DNA of 9,747 bases, taken from assembly GCA_016210125.1 (NCBI GenBank), contig JACQUS010000384.1, positions 1 to 9,747 on the forward strand. Direction: 5' to 3'. Position 1 is the first letter of the stretch, and the number at the start of each line of letters is the position of its first letter. The DNA comes from Chloroflexota bacterium. Its GTDB lineage: Bacteria > Chloroflexota > UBA6077 > FW602-bin22 > JACQUS01. Below, piece by piece: positions 1-6,545 of the stretch. Made by a program: the position numbers and the translations under genes. The notes below the pieces were generated by a model. It had not been told where the DNA came from and made no database searches. It saw only the letters and a program-made list of their open reading frames with translations.

Positions 1-126
1 GGCTTGGCCGGCTCGGCGGCCGGCTTCGCCGGCTGCGCCGCGGGCTTGGCCGGCTCGGCGGCCGGCTTCGCCGGCTGCGCCGCGGGCTTGGCCGGCTCGG
101 CGGCCGGCTTCGCCGGCTGCGCCGCG
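1..126. repeat. Three perfect 42-bp tandem repeats coding a lipoprotein linker
   Basis: Units at 1-42, 43-84 and 85-126 are identical. Each encodes 14 residues of the linker (A, K, P, E and Q only) of the minus-strand lipoprotein. The period is a multiple of three, so copy-number change keeps the frame. The array may continue past the left edge. Perfect identity between copies, including at third codon positions, points to recent expansion or ongoing slippage. Confidence 0.9.
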
Positions 127-209
127 GGCGCCTGCGGCGACGCCGACGCACAGGCGCTGAGAACGAGCACTACGACGACGCACAAAGCAGACAGACTTCG
201 CCATCGCAC
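1..209 (-). CDS. Partial lipoprotein, probable TTT/Bug-type solute-binding protein (N-terminus only)
   Basis: The first 69 residues of an exported lipoprotein are visible; the rest lies beyond the left edge. The start is a GTG at 209, chosen because a strong AAGGAGGA ribosome site lies about 7 bases upstream. Residues 1-20 form a lipoprotein signal peptide: Arg at 2 and 4, a Val/Leu-rich core, then lipobox L17-S18-A19-C20. From about residue 24 the chain is an Ala/Pro/Lys/Gln/Glu linker of repeating AKPAAQPAKPAAEP units. No folded domain is visible. The complete tctC at the right end of the window also has its lipobox Cys at residue 20 and a linker with the same words, so a tctC-like binding protein is the best guess, but this is inference from the leader and linker alone. 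It is divergent from the PucR-type regulator, a common layout for a regulated transporter gene. Confidence 0.7.
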   Translation of the reverse strand, partial: MRWRSLSALCVVVVLVLSACASASPQAPAAQPAKPAAEPAKPAAQPAKPAAEPAKPAAQPAKPAAEPAK

Positions 210-304
210 GGGCCTTCCTCCTTCGCGATCGCCTCGCGTGTCTTCCCCAGCGAACGTGCCGACATCGCGGACGGATCGTCGGGCGTCGTACTCCGAACCT
301 CCTC

Positions 305-333
305 TAGATAACGGCTACCACGGCGGCAGGCAA
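305..333 (-). promoter_or_regulatory. Candidate sigma-70-type promoter for the left lipoprotein gene
   Basis: On the minus strand, TTGCCT (328-333, 4 of 6 to the -35 consensus) and TATCTA (305-310, a weak -10) are separated by 17 bases, about 95 bases upstream of the GTG start. Spacing is ideal but the -10 is poor, so this is tentative. The perfect inverted repeat at 346-383 sits 12 bases upstream of the -35, where an activator would bind. Confidence 0.25.
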
Positions 334-345
334 GCGTCTATCATG

Positions 346-383
346 CCGAGAGCCAAAATCGTCGAGCCTTTTTTGGCTCTCGG
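346..383. promoter_or_regulatory. Perfect 13-bp inverted repeat, candidate operator
   Basis: CCGAGAGCCAAAA (346-358) is exactly inverted at 371-383, around a 12-base centre. It lies between the divergent lipoprotein and regulator genes. Neither side is followed by a T-run, so an intrinsic terminator is unlikely. A smaller hairpin, GAGCC-TTTTTT-GGCTC (364-379), overlaps the right arm and would compete with it in RNA. A site for the dimeric PucR-type regulator encoded next door is the simplest reading, and is inference. Confidence 0.55.
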
Positions 384-431
384 GGACTATGCACCGTCGC
401 GGTCCTTCGCGTACCATGCATGAGAACGAGG

Positions 432-460
432 CATGCCGTTGTCTCTCCATGCCGTTGTCT
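432..460 (+). repeat. Two 13-bp direct repeats in the regulator leader
   Basis: CATGCCGTTGTCT occurs at 432-444 and again at 448-460, a 16-base period. A degraded third copy (CGCCGTCGTCTTT) follows at 463-475. They lie just upstream of the regulator's ribosome site at 479-483. They could be an autoregulatory site or a simple duplication. Confidence 0.5.
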
Positions 461-491
461 TTCGCCGTCGTCTTTCATGGAGGCTTGGGCC

Positions 492-2843
492 ATGCACGAG
501 CCGACCGCCACGATGGAGCAGCCGGCGCCGAGCGAGACCGCCTGGGCGCCGCCCACGTCGGACGCGACTCAGGACTTCGAGCACCCCATCCTGATGCTCT
601 GCGCCGAGAAGGTAGTGGCCCTGCTACCGGCGCGTGCCGCCGCGCTGCTCGTCGCCAATCACGCCAGCGCAAGCCCGGTGTGCGTGGCGAGCGCCGGCGA
701 CCCCCCGCTGGCGTCCCTCGGCGGCGAGGACGTGCGCTGGCACGTCGCGCCGCCGTCGCCGCTCCTCGCCACCCTCGACGACATCTGGTGGGCGCAGGGT
801 CCCGGGCAGGTGGCGCAGGTGGCCGTGCCGCTGCGCATAGGCGGCCGAACCGTCGGTGCGCTCGTGGCCGAGGGCGACGCGGTGGGCGCCGCGGGCAGCG
901 AGCGGCTGAAGCGCCGCCTGCGCCACCTGGCGGACCTTTGCGCGGCGAGCTTCGGCCTCGTGACCCAGTCCGCCCGCACGGCGCGCAACGCGCAGCGCGC
1001 GCTGGCACTCGAAGAGATCCTGCGCGAGCTGGACGTGCCCCTCCCGCTGGAGCGCACGCTTGACACCATCCTCAAGCGTGGCCTGGAGCTGGTGCCCTGC
1101 GACCTCGCGTTCATCGCCCTGCACGATCCGGAGCGCGCCGAGCTGGTGATCGCCGCGGTGCTCGGCGCGCTGCACCCGCGCTTTCGTGGCGCCCGTGTGC
1201 CGGTCGGGGAGGGCCTGAGCGGCATGGTATTCGCGGCGCGCCGGCCGCTGCACGTGCTCGACTACGGCAGCGACGCGCGCGTCAAGGACAGCAAGCTCCG
1301 CCATCTGGTCGACGCGGAAGGCTTGCGCTCGCTGCTCGGCGTGCCCATCATCGCCACGCAGGAGACGCTCGGCATCCTGTGCGTCAGCCGTCGGCGGGCC
1401 ACGCCGTTCGGCGAGGACGACGCCCGGCTGCTGCAGGGCTTCGCCTACCACGCCGGCGTGGCGCTCGAACGGCTGCGCCTGTCCGAGCGCGAGCGGCAGG
1501 CCATCGGCGCATTGGCGGAGGCCAACCAGACGCTCCAGCGCCAGTACGCCTTGCTCGAGCGTATGACCACGATACACACCCGCCTGACGCAAGTGATCCT
1601 GGAGGGCGGCAGCCTCGAGGGCATCGTGCGCACGCTGGCCGAGGTGCTCGGCTGCGCCGTCGCCGTCGCCGCGCCGTCGCTTCAGACGCTCGCCCACGCC
1701 GCTGCGGGCGACGCCGCCGCCGCGGAGGCCATGTCGGTCGCCAAGTCGGTCGAGGCTTTTCTCGATCCCGCGGTCCTGGACAACCTTCGACAGCTTCGCC
1801 GCGTCGTCAGCTTGCCCTCCGCGCCGGAGGTCGGACACGAGGCCTTCTACGCCGTCGCGCCGATCGTCGCCGGAGAGGAGCTCTTGGGCTACCTCTGCGC
1901 CGCGTGCCAGAAGCACAGCTTCGGCGATCCCGAGCTTCAGGCGCTGGCGCACGGCGCGGCGGCTGCTGCCCTGGAGCTACTGCGTCAGCGCGCGCGGTAC
2001 GAGGGCCAGCTCCACGCCCAGGCTGACCTCCTCACCGATCTTATCGCTGGCGACTACCAGAGCGACGGCGAGGTCAAGCACCGTGCCCTGGGCCTCGGCT
2101 ACGGCCTCGACCGCCGGCACGTCCTGCTCGTCGTCGACGTCGACGCCCTGTCCGAGCACGTCCGCAGCCGCCGCGTTGACGAGCGATCGGTCCAGCAGCT
2201 CAAGCAGGCGCTGCTCGCCACGGTGCGCCAGGCCCTCGAGGACCAGGGCCTGCGGGGGCTGCTGCTGGCGCGCAGCGACAGCGTCGTGCTGGCTGTGCCG
2301 CTGTCCGAGAAGCGCGAGGTAGACCCGCGGCAGTTCGCGCGCGGCCTGGCGGAGTGCATCCAGCAGGCTGCCGCGCCCCGGCTGCTCGGAGCGTCACTCT
2401 CGGTGGGCATTGGCCGGCTGTGCGCGAAGCCGGCCGACTTCCAGCAGGCCTACCAGGACGCCCAGCGCGCCCTGAGCGTCGCCAAGGCCAGCGGGCGTCG
2501 GGGCTGTGTGCTCAGCTACACCGACCTGCGCATGTATCGCGCGCTGTTCGCGGCCAAGGATCCGGCCACGCTGCGCGGCGTGACCGAGGAGCTCCTCGGC
2601 CCGCTCCTGGCGGTCGGCAAGACGAAAGGCGACATGCTCCTCCAGACGCTCGAAGCCTTCTTGCGCCACAACGGCCTGCTGAAGGCCACTGCCGATGCGC
2701 TCCACCTCCACCCGCACTCGCTGCGCTACCGCCTCGGGCGCATCGAGGGCCTGCTCGGCGTGGACCTCGCCGATGCCGAGACGCGCCTCCACCTGCACCT
2801 GGCCCTCCGCGTGCACCGCTTCCTCCAAAGCGGCACGCTGTAG
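492..2843 (+). CDS. GAF-sensor PucR/CdaR-family transcriptional regulator
   Basis: A cytoplasmic one-component regulator of 783 residues. The ATG at 492 is preferred over in-frame ATGs at 420 and 477 because GGAGG (479-483) stands 8 bases before it. Residues about 25-165 are a degenerate GAF-like region. Residues about 175-330 are a clear GAF domain (VPVGEGLSGMVF, LRSLLGVPI, LGILCVSRR). A predicted coiled helix (about 330-365) leads to a third GAF-like region (about 365-500). Residues about 510-675 match the GGDEF-like CdaR region of PucR proteins (SVGIGR, AYQDAQRAL). The C-terminus (about 715-760) is a PucR-type HTH (FLRHNGLLKATADALHLHP, RYRLGRIEGLLGVDL). Such proteins sense a small ligand and usually activate nearby uptake or catabolic genes. 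The ligand cannot be read from sequence. Being divergent from a lipoprotein gene suggests control of that gene and of itself. Confidence 0.88.
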   Translation: MHEPTATMEQPAPSETAWAPPTSDATQDFEHPILMLCAEKVVALLPARAAALLVANHASASPVCVASAGDPPLASLGGEDVRWHVAPPSPLLATLDDIWWAQGPGQVAQVAVPLRIGGRTVGALVAEGDAVGAAGSERLKRRLRHLADLCAASFGLVTQSARTARNAQRALALEEILRELDVPLPLERTLDTILKRGLELVPCDLAFIALHDPERAELVIAAVLGALHPRFRGARVPVGEGLSGMVFAARRPLHVLDYGSDARVKDSKLRHLVDAEGLRSLLGVPIIATQETLGILCVSRRRATPFGEDDARLLQGFAYHAGVALERLRLSERERQAIGALAEANQTLQRQYALLERMTTIHTRLTQVILEGGSLEGIVRTLAEVLGCAVAVAAPSLQTLAHAAAGDAAAAEAMSVAKSVEAFLDPAVLDNLRQLRRVVSLPSAPEVGHEAFYAVAPIVAGEELLGYLCAACQKHSFGDPELQALAHGAAAAALELLRQRARYEGQLHAQADLLTDLIAGDYQSDGEVKHRALGLGYGLDRRHVLLVVDVDALSEHVRSRRVDERSVQQLKQALLATVRQALEDQGLRGLLLARSDSVVLAVPLSEKREVDPRQFARGLAECIQQAAAPRLLGASLSVGIGRLCAKPADFQQAYQDAQRALSVAKASGRRGCVLSYTDLRMYRALFAAKDPATLRGVTEELLGPLLAVGKTKGDMLLQTLEAFLRHNGLLKATADALHLHPHSLRYRLGRIEGLLGVDLADAETRLHLHLALRVHRFLQSGTL

Positions 2844-3126
2844 GGCGTGTTTGCATCGCCGGGCTGGGCCTCGCGTGGGGCGCTATGCCGCGGCTGACTG
2901 CAGACGCAGCCCAGCGCGCGTCTGTCCACGCGGGACGAAAAACTGCCCCATGTTTCTGGCCCAGCATCCATAGCACGGCCCTCTCGGCAGAGGTTATAAG
3001 CGACCTAGCGGCGCTCTGTCGACCGCCGCGCGTTGGGCGAGAACGCCCGCGGCCCGTGCGGACGAACGGTGCGCATGTCCGCGTGATCCCGGGGCGAATG
3101 AGCAGCGGCTGCGCCGCAGAAGGAGA

Positions 3127-3151
3127 CCAGAGGGGGCGAAGCCCCCTCTGG
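3127..3151. repeat. Perfect 11-bp hairpin, repeated extragenic palindrome type
   Basis: CCAGAGGGGGC (3127-3137) is exactly inverted at 3141-3151 around a GAA loop. Its 17-base core, AGGGGGCGAAGCCCCCT, matches the hairpin at 9707-9733 with one loop mismatch. Two copies in different intergenic regions suggest a dispersed palindromic element. It could also act as a terminator for the regulator gene, but no T-run follows. Confidence 0.65.
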
Positions 3152-3184
3152 GGCCAACTCGGAGTGGGGCGGAGCGACCGCCGA

Positions 3185-3230
3185 GGACCACGTTGAGACA
3201 GGACCACGTTGAGACAGGACCACGTTGAGA
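3185..3230. repeat. Three-copy 16-bp tandem repeat
   Basis: GGACCACGTTGAGACA occurs at 3185-3200 and 3201-3216, with 14 of 16 bases of a third copy at 3217-3230. Copies are head-to-tail with no spacers, about 50-90 bp upstream of the R2lox start at 3277. Each copy has TTGAGA, which is 5 of 6 to a -35 box, but no -10 box follows at the right distance. Confidence 0.85.
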
Positions 3231-3276
3231 TTGGCGCAGAGGGCCGATGCCCCTGTCGAGCCCAAAGGAGGCGACG

Positions 3277-4248
3277 GTGACCGAGACGATGCTGCCCGAT
3301 GCGCTGCGCGCGGCCGGTGAGGTTGACCTGCACGGGCTCGCGGGCGTCCGCGAAGACGACATGGTCGAGTACGTGCACAGTGGGCTGGAGCGCCTGCCGG
3401 GCTATCTCGAGCTGTACGCGAGATACCTCAAGCAGCGCTGGGATGTGTACGAGCTCGACTTCACCCAGGACCGTTACGACTGGCACGAGCGCATGGGCGA
3501 CGCCGAGCGCGCCGCGATGCTCATCGCCAGCGGACGCTTCATGCACGGCGAGCGGGCAGTCGAGGTGACCCTGGCACCGCTGCTCCTGGGCGGGACCGAA
3601 GAGCAGAAGATCTATCTCACCAGCCAGATCGAGGACGAGGCCCGCCACGTGATCTTCTTCGAGCGCTTCCGGCGCGAGGCCATCGGGTTCGCGAGCGCCA
3701 GCGTGGACGAGGCCCTCGACGGCGCGTATGAGGAGTACCACTACGGCGGCGAGGCAATCTTCAACCACGCCTTGCTCGCCCAACTCGGCCACTGCCTCGC
3801 ACGTGACCCGCAGGACATGCACAACCGCGTGCGCTACGCGACGGTCTACTTCTTCTGGACCGAGGGCGTACGCGCGCTCAGCACGTTTCAGTTGCTGCTC
3901 AACTACTGTCGTGAGAGCAACGTCTTGCCGGGCTTCTACACCGGGCTCATCGCCACGACGCGCGACGAGTCGCGGCACGTGCAGTTCGGGCTGCGCCTCC
4001 TGCACGACGCCATCCACGCCGACCCCACGCTCGTCGCCGACGTGCACGAGGCGCTGCGCACGCTCGTCAGCATCAACGCCGCGATCAGCCTCGAAACGTT
4101 CAACCCCGAGGCGCTCGGCTGGACCACGGAGCGCGCTCGTCAGACGGTGATTCGCAACCTGTACCGCAAGCTCGACTGCATCGGTGTTCGGCTGCCCGAC
4201 GACATCGAGACCTCCCTTGGGTACGTGCAGGCCGGATTGGGGGAGTGA
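3277..4248 (+). CDS. R2-like ligand-binding oxidase (R2lox), di-metal ferritin-like protein
   Basis: A 323-residue helical protein of the ribonucleotide-reductase R2 superfamily. The GTG at 3277 is preferred over the in-frame ATG at 3247 because AAAGGAGG ends 5 bases before it. All six carboxylate/histidine metal ligands are visible: E92 (GERAVE), E121 and H124 (EDEARH), E196 (WTEG) and E231 and H234 (DESRH). V95 is three residues after the first ligand and Y191 five before the fourth. These are the positions of the Val-Tyr ether cross-link (Val71-Tyr162) known from the Mycobacterium tuberculosis R2lox, which marks this subfamily rather than true NrdB. Known members assemble a Mn/Fe site and bind a long-chain fatty acid; their reaction is not established. 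No reductase large-subunit gene is nearby, which argues against NrdB. It probably shares a transcript with the SCP2-like gene 34 bp downstream. Confidence 0.87.
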   Translation: MTETMLPDALRAAGEVDLHGLAGVREDDMVEYVHSGLERLPGYLELYARYLKQRWDVYELDFTQDRYDWHERMGDAERAAMLIASGRFMHGERAVEVTLAPLLLGGTEEQKIYLTSQIEDEARHVIFFERFRREAIGFASASVDEALDGAYEEYHYGGEAIFNHALLAQLGHCLARDPQDMHNRVRYATVYFFWTEGVRALSTFQLLLNYCRESNVLPGFYTGLIATTRDESRHVQFGLRLLHDAIHADPTLVADVHEALRTLVSINAAISLETFNPEALGWTTERARQTVIRNLYRKLDCIGVRLPDDIETSLGYVQAGLGE

Positions 4249-4282
4249 TGACACCATCCGTCGGAAGGGAGGGCCGGGCACC

Positions 4283-4753
4283 ATGACGCAGGACGCCTTT
4301 TGGAGCGCAGCCTGGGCCGAGGCGCTGCGCGCGTGCATCAACTGTGGCCGCGCGCCGGAGGAGCGAGCGCAGATCAGGCGACCGGAGGCGTACTGGCAGG
4401 CCATCGACAGAGGACGCCAGACCTTCGGCGGCAGCTTGGTGCTGGGCATCCGCGACGTGCCGCGCGGCCAGTCGGCGTACCTCACGCTGGCCTTCGACGG
4501 CGGCGCGTGCACCGCGGCCCGCCTCGGCGCGCAGTCGGACGGCGCGGAGCCGCGCTACGTCCTCGCCGGCACGCAGGCCGACTGGCAGGCCATGGCCCGC
4601 GACGGCAACCTGCTGCGCGGCATCATGTACGGCACCCTTCGCCTCGACGCCGGCGACCCCATAGCCTTCTTCAAGGACATTTGCTTCTTCCTCGAGGTGC
4701 TGGCCTGCCTGGCCCGCGTGCCCACCACGTTCGCCGACGGTGCAGCCGCGTGA
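4283..4753 (+). CDS. SCP2-like sterol/lipid-carrier domain protein
   Basis: A small soluble protein of 156 residues without signal peptide or membrane segment. The ATG at 4283 follows GGAGG (4268-4272) by 10 bases; the open frame extends upstream only by overlapping the R2lox gene. The second half resembles SCP2 domains: a beta-rich stretch (SAYLTLAFDGGAC, RYVLAGTQ), then the typical DWQAMARDGNLLRGIMYGTL at about residues 99-118 and a hydrophobic C-terminal helix (about 127-149). SCP2 folds hold fatty acyl chains or sterols in a tunnel. The N-terminal helix has an isolated C18-x-x-C21 pair of unknown role. The 34-bp gap from the R2lox stop suggests co-transcription, so a role in presenting or removing a lipid for that oxidase is a reasonable inference. 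Family assignment is by motif only. Confidence 0.7.
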   Translation: MTQDAFWSAAWAEALRACINCGRAPEERAQIRRPEAYWQAIDRGRQTFGGSLVLGIRDVPRGQSAYLTLAFDGGACTAARLGAQSDGAEPRYVLAGTQADWQAMARDGNLLRGIMYGTLRLDAGDPIAFFKDICFFLEVLACLARVPTTFADGAAA

Positions 4754-4975
4754 TCCCGCTTCGTCGCTCAGGTGGCCGCTCCCGCGATGCGCTCGGGCGC
4801 TGAAACACTGCCGTCGGCGCGCCGCCCGCGGCGCCTCAACACGAGCGGCGCGTGCGTTTGCGACTACCTTGACGCGCGCAAGGCGCCGTCGGCGAGGCAC
4901 CGAATGTAGCGCCGAGGCTCGACCCAGCCCCCGCGCTACGGCCCCTTTGCACACGCACCTGAACGCAAGATCTCG

Positions 4976-5036
4976 GCCCGCCGCCGTAGTGCGCCGTCCG
5001 GACGCCTAGACGCGCGTATCCCGACCGGCGGCGGGC
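4976..5036. repeat. Perfect 11-bp inverted repeat with structured 39-base loop
   Basis: GCCCGCCGCCG (4976-4986) is exactly inverted at 5026-5036. The loop contains the 10-bp palindrome CGTCCGGACG (4995-5004). It lies 220 bp past the SCP2-like gene and 200 bp before the M42 gene. It may be a transcript 3' end, a structured leader or chance in GC-rich sequence. Confidence 0.4.
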
Positions 5037-5187
5037 GGGACGCTGGCGCTCCCGACTCGCGCGTCGGCGCGCCGATCTCCGAGCCGAGCGCGCCGAGCAG
5101 CTACCGATCACCTTGTTCGCGCTGACCGCGCAGGCAAGCAGCCGCGCGGTTTTCACCCGTGCGCTGGGAGACAGACGGCAAAACGTC

Positions 5188-5193
5188 TACAAT
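5188..5193 (+). promoter_or_regulatory. Candidate -10 box of the M42 peptidase gene
   Basis: TACAAT is 5 of 6 to the -10 consensus and lies 46 bases before the ATG, in a short A/T-richer patch. The best -35 candidate at 16-18 bases (CTGGGA) is poor, so an activator may be needed. The box overlaps the last T of AAAACGTCT (5180-5188), itself half of the small inverted repeat AGACG-GCAAAA-CGTCT (5173-5188). Confidence 0.35.
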
Positions 5194-5239
5194 GCACGAG
5201 CATTCGTCCCCGGCACGCGGGACTAGGGAGATCACGAGC

Positions 5240-6373
5240 ATGGAGTACGGGGCGCTCTTCGCCGCGCTGAAGGAGCTGACCGACATCCCCGGTACCTCGG
5301 GCTACGAGCACGAGGTCGTTCGCTATCTGGTGGACCGCATGCGCCCCCTGGCCGACCGCGTCGAGGTGGATGCCCTGGGCAACGTCTACGCCGTCGTCGA
5401 CGGCCGCGCGCCGGAGCTCCGCGTCATCTGCCCGGCGCACAGCGACGCCGTGGGCCTCTTCGTGAAGCACGTCGAGCCCAACGGCGCGCTGCGCGTCGGC
5501 GGCGTTGGGGCCACGCCGGCGTATCTCGCCTACGGCCAGCGGGTCGTCGTCGATGCGGTGCCACAGGCGGTGTACGGCGTCGTCGGCACATGGCCCGGGC
5601 ACATGGGCTTCGACGGCCAGTCGCACGTGCCCTCCAGCCACGACCAGCTCTTCGTCGACGTCGGCGCGGACTCGGCGGCGGACGTCGCGGCCATGGGCAT
5701 CCGGCCCGGCCAGCAGGTCACGTTCGACCGCCCGCTCGTGTACCTGGGCGACCCGGCCAAGGGCGTCGTCAGCGGCCGGGCGCTCGACAACCGCGCGGGC
5801 TGCCTCGTGCTGCTCGAGACCCTGCGCGCACTGCGCGAGTCTCGCGCAGCCGTCGAGCCGACGGTGTACCTCGTGGCCTGCAGCCAAGAGGAGGTCGGCC
5901 TGCGCGGAGCCGCCGTCGCCGGCCCGCACGTCCAGGCGCACGTGTGCATCGGCGTGGACGGCACCATCTCGGCGGCCGGCGCCGGCAGCGCCGCCGACCC
6001 CGGCGCCATCGCGCGGGCGGCGGTGCCGACCGTGCTCGGCGGCGGCGTCGGCATCAGCTTCTACGACATGTCGGCGACGCGCGCTCGCGGCCTCATCGCC
6101 AATCCGAAGCTCAATCAGTGGCTCATCGACGTGGCCCAGCGCCACGCCATCCCCTTCCAGTACGAGGGCCACATCCCCTACATCACGTCCGACGCCAGCG
6201 CCGTGCAGCTCGCCGGCCGCGGCGGCTGCCCGTCGACGACGCTGAAGGTCCCGACGCGCTACACGCACGGGCCGGTCGAGACCTGCCACCTGGGCGACAT
6301 TGCCAGCGCCATCCGCCTGCTGACGGAGGCGCTGCGGGCGATCACGCCGGGCCTGGACCTCAGCGTGGGCTGA
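5240..6373 (+). CDS. M42-family metallo-aminopeptidase
   Basis: A cytoplasmic di-metal exopeptidase of 377 residues, the usual length for M42 (glutamyl/leucyl aminopeptidase, once called cellulase M). The ATG at 5240 follows AGGGAG with about 9 bases between; the frame is open back to a GTG at 5159, but that extension has no ribosome site or family match. Metal and catalytic residues are all visible: H67 and D69 (AHSDAVG), D183 (GRALDNRAG), E217 and E218 (SQEEVGLRG), D240 (GVDG) and H343 (RYTHGPVE). There is no signal peptide. Relatives form large dodecameric shells that trim N-terminal residues from short peptides; the residue preference cannot be told here. It is transcribed alone, after a 486-bp gap, and faces the transporter operon tail to tail, so a functional link with either neighbour is not shown. 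Confidence 0.92.
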   Translation: MEYGALFAALKELTDIPGTSGYEHEVVRYLVDRMRPLADRVEVDALGNVYAVVDGRAPELRVICPAHSDAVGLFVKHVEPNGALRVGGVGATPAYLAYGQRVVVDAVPQAVYGVVGTWPGHMGFDGQSHVPSSHDQLFVDVGADSAADVAAMGIRPGQQVTFDRPLVYLGDPAKGVVSGRALDNRAGCLVLLETLRALRESRAAVEPTVYLVACSQEEVGLRGAAVAGPHVQAHVCIGVDGTISAAGAGSAADPGAIARAAVPTVLGGGVGISFYDMSATRARGLIANPKLNQWLIDVAQRHAIPFQYEGHIPYITSDASAVQLAGRGGCPSTTLKVPTRYTHGPVETCHLGDIASAIRLLTEALRAITPGLDLSVG

Positions 6374-6449
6374 GCGCGCCGTCTGCTGGCGAGGGAGCGG
6401 CCGGCGACCTCTCCCCGGGGCTTTGGGTCAATTCGTGCCGGCGCGCGCT

Positions 6450-6474
6450 CCACAGCGCAACGCTCGTGCTGTGG
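6450..6474. terminator. Weak stem-loop between convergent genes
   Basis: CCACAGC (6450-6456) and GCTGTGG (6468-6474) form a 7-bp stem with an 11-base loop, between the M42 stop (6373) and the tctA stop (6546). The position suits a two-way transcription end, but neither strand has a T-run after it, so it is tentative. Confidence 0.25.
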
Positions 6475-6545
6475 TCGTTCGCGTCGGCCCCATACGCGCC
6501 GCCGCTCGCGCGCCGGCCTTTATACCGATTCCCCGCGAAGGCTTC

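Larger units (their letters stand above)
2844..3276. other. Gene-free 433-bp region with hairpins and tandem repeats
   Basis: No credible protein is encoded on either strand here; long open frames are low-complexity shadows of high G+C. A TATAAG at 2995-3000 resembles a -10 box on the plus strand, but no convincing -35 lies 16-18 bases before it. From about 3025 there is a series of stems: GCCGC/GCGGC (3025-3029/3049-3053) enclosing GGGCG-AGAA-CGCCC (3035-3048), GCGGC-TGC-GCCGC (3105-3117), the 11-bp hairpin at 3127-3151, and GGCGG-AGCGA-CCGCC (3168-3182). The 16-bp repeats at 3185-3230 follow. It separates the regulator from the R2lox gene and probably holds the latter's promoter. Confidence 0.6.
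4754..5239. other. Gene-free 486-bp region with inverted repeats
   Basis: Open frames here translate to Arg/Ala/Pro-rich strings without domain features, and no tRNA or rRNA signature is seen. It holds an 11-bp inverted repeat (4976-5036), a 12-bp palindrome TCGGCGCGCCGA (5064-5075), a TACAAT -10-like box (5188-5193) and the M42 gene ribosome site (about 5225-5230). The unit R2lox-SCP2 must end in it, but no T-tailed terminator is evident. Confidence 0.5.

Noticed and set aside
4..423. Plus-strand open frame of Ala/Gly-rich repeats at the left edge
   Set aside because: It is the antisense of the lipoprotein linker; the minus-strand reading gives a signal peptide, lipobox and ribosome site.
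624..1952. Long minus-strand open frame opposite the regulator gene
   Set aside because: A shadow frame from high G+C: Arg/Ala/Gln-rich, no domain, while the plus strand encodes clear GAF and HTH motifs.
3185..3230. Tandem repeats as a CRISPR array
   Set aside because: Units are 16 bp, head-to-tail with no spacers, and no cas genes are present.
3277..4248. Assignment as a true ribonucleotide reductase small subunit (NrdB)
   Set aside because: V95 and Y191 fit the R2lox cross-link, and no large-subunit gene is nearby.
2512..4512. 666-codon minus-strand open frame spanning two genes and an intergenic region
   Set aside because: It runs antisense through the regulator end, the hairpin region and the R2lox gene; the plus-strand R2lox has all metal ligands.
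5159..5239. 27-residue N-terminal extension of the M42 protein from GTG 5159
   Set aside because: No ribosome site, no family match, and the TACAAT promoter-like box lies inside it.
4754..5239. Possible tRNA or small protein gene in the gap
   Set aside because: No acceptor/T-loop arrangement could be built, and the open frames lack ribosome sites and protein-like composition.
5153..6289. Minus-strand open frame opposite the M42 gene
   Set aside because: The plus strand has the full M42 metal-ligand set; the antisense product is Arg/Ala/Asp/His-rich without a fold signature.
6519..6524. TATAAA on the minus strand as a -10 box
   Set aside because: It lies downstream of both convergent genes with no gene in front of it.
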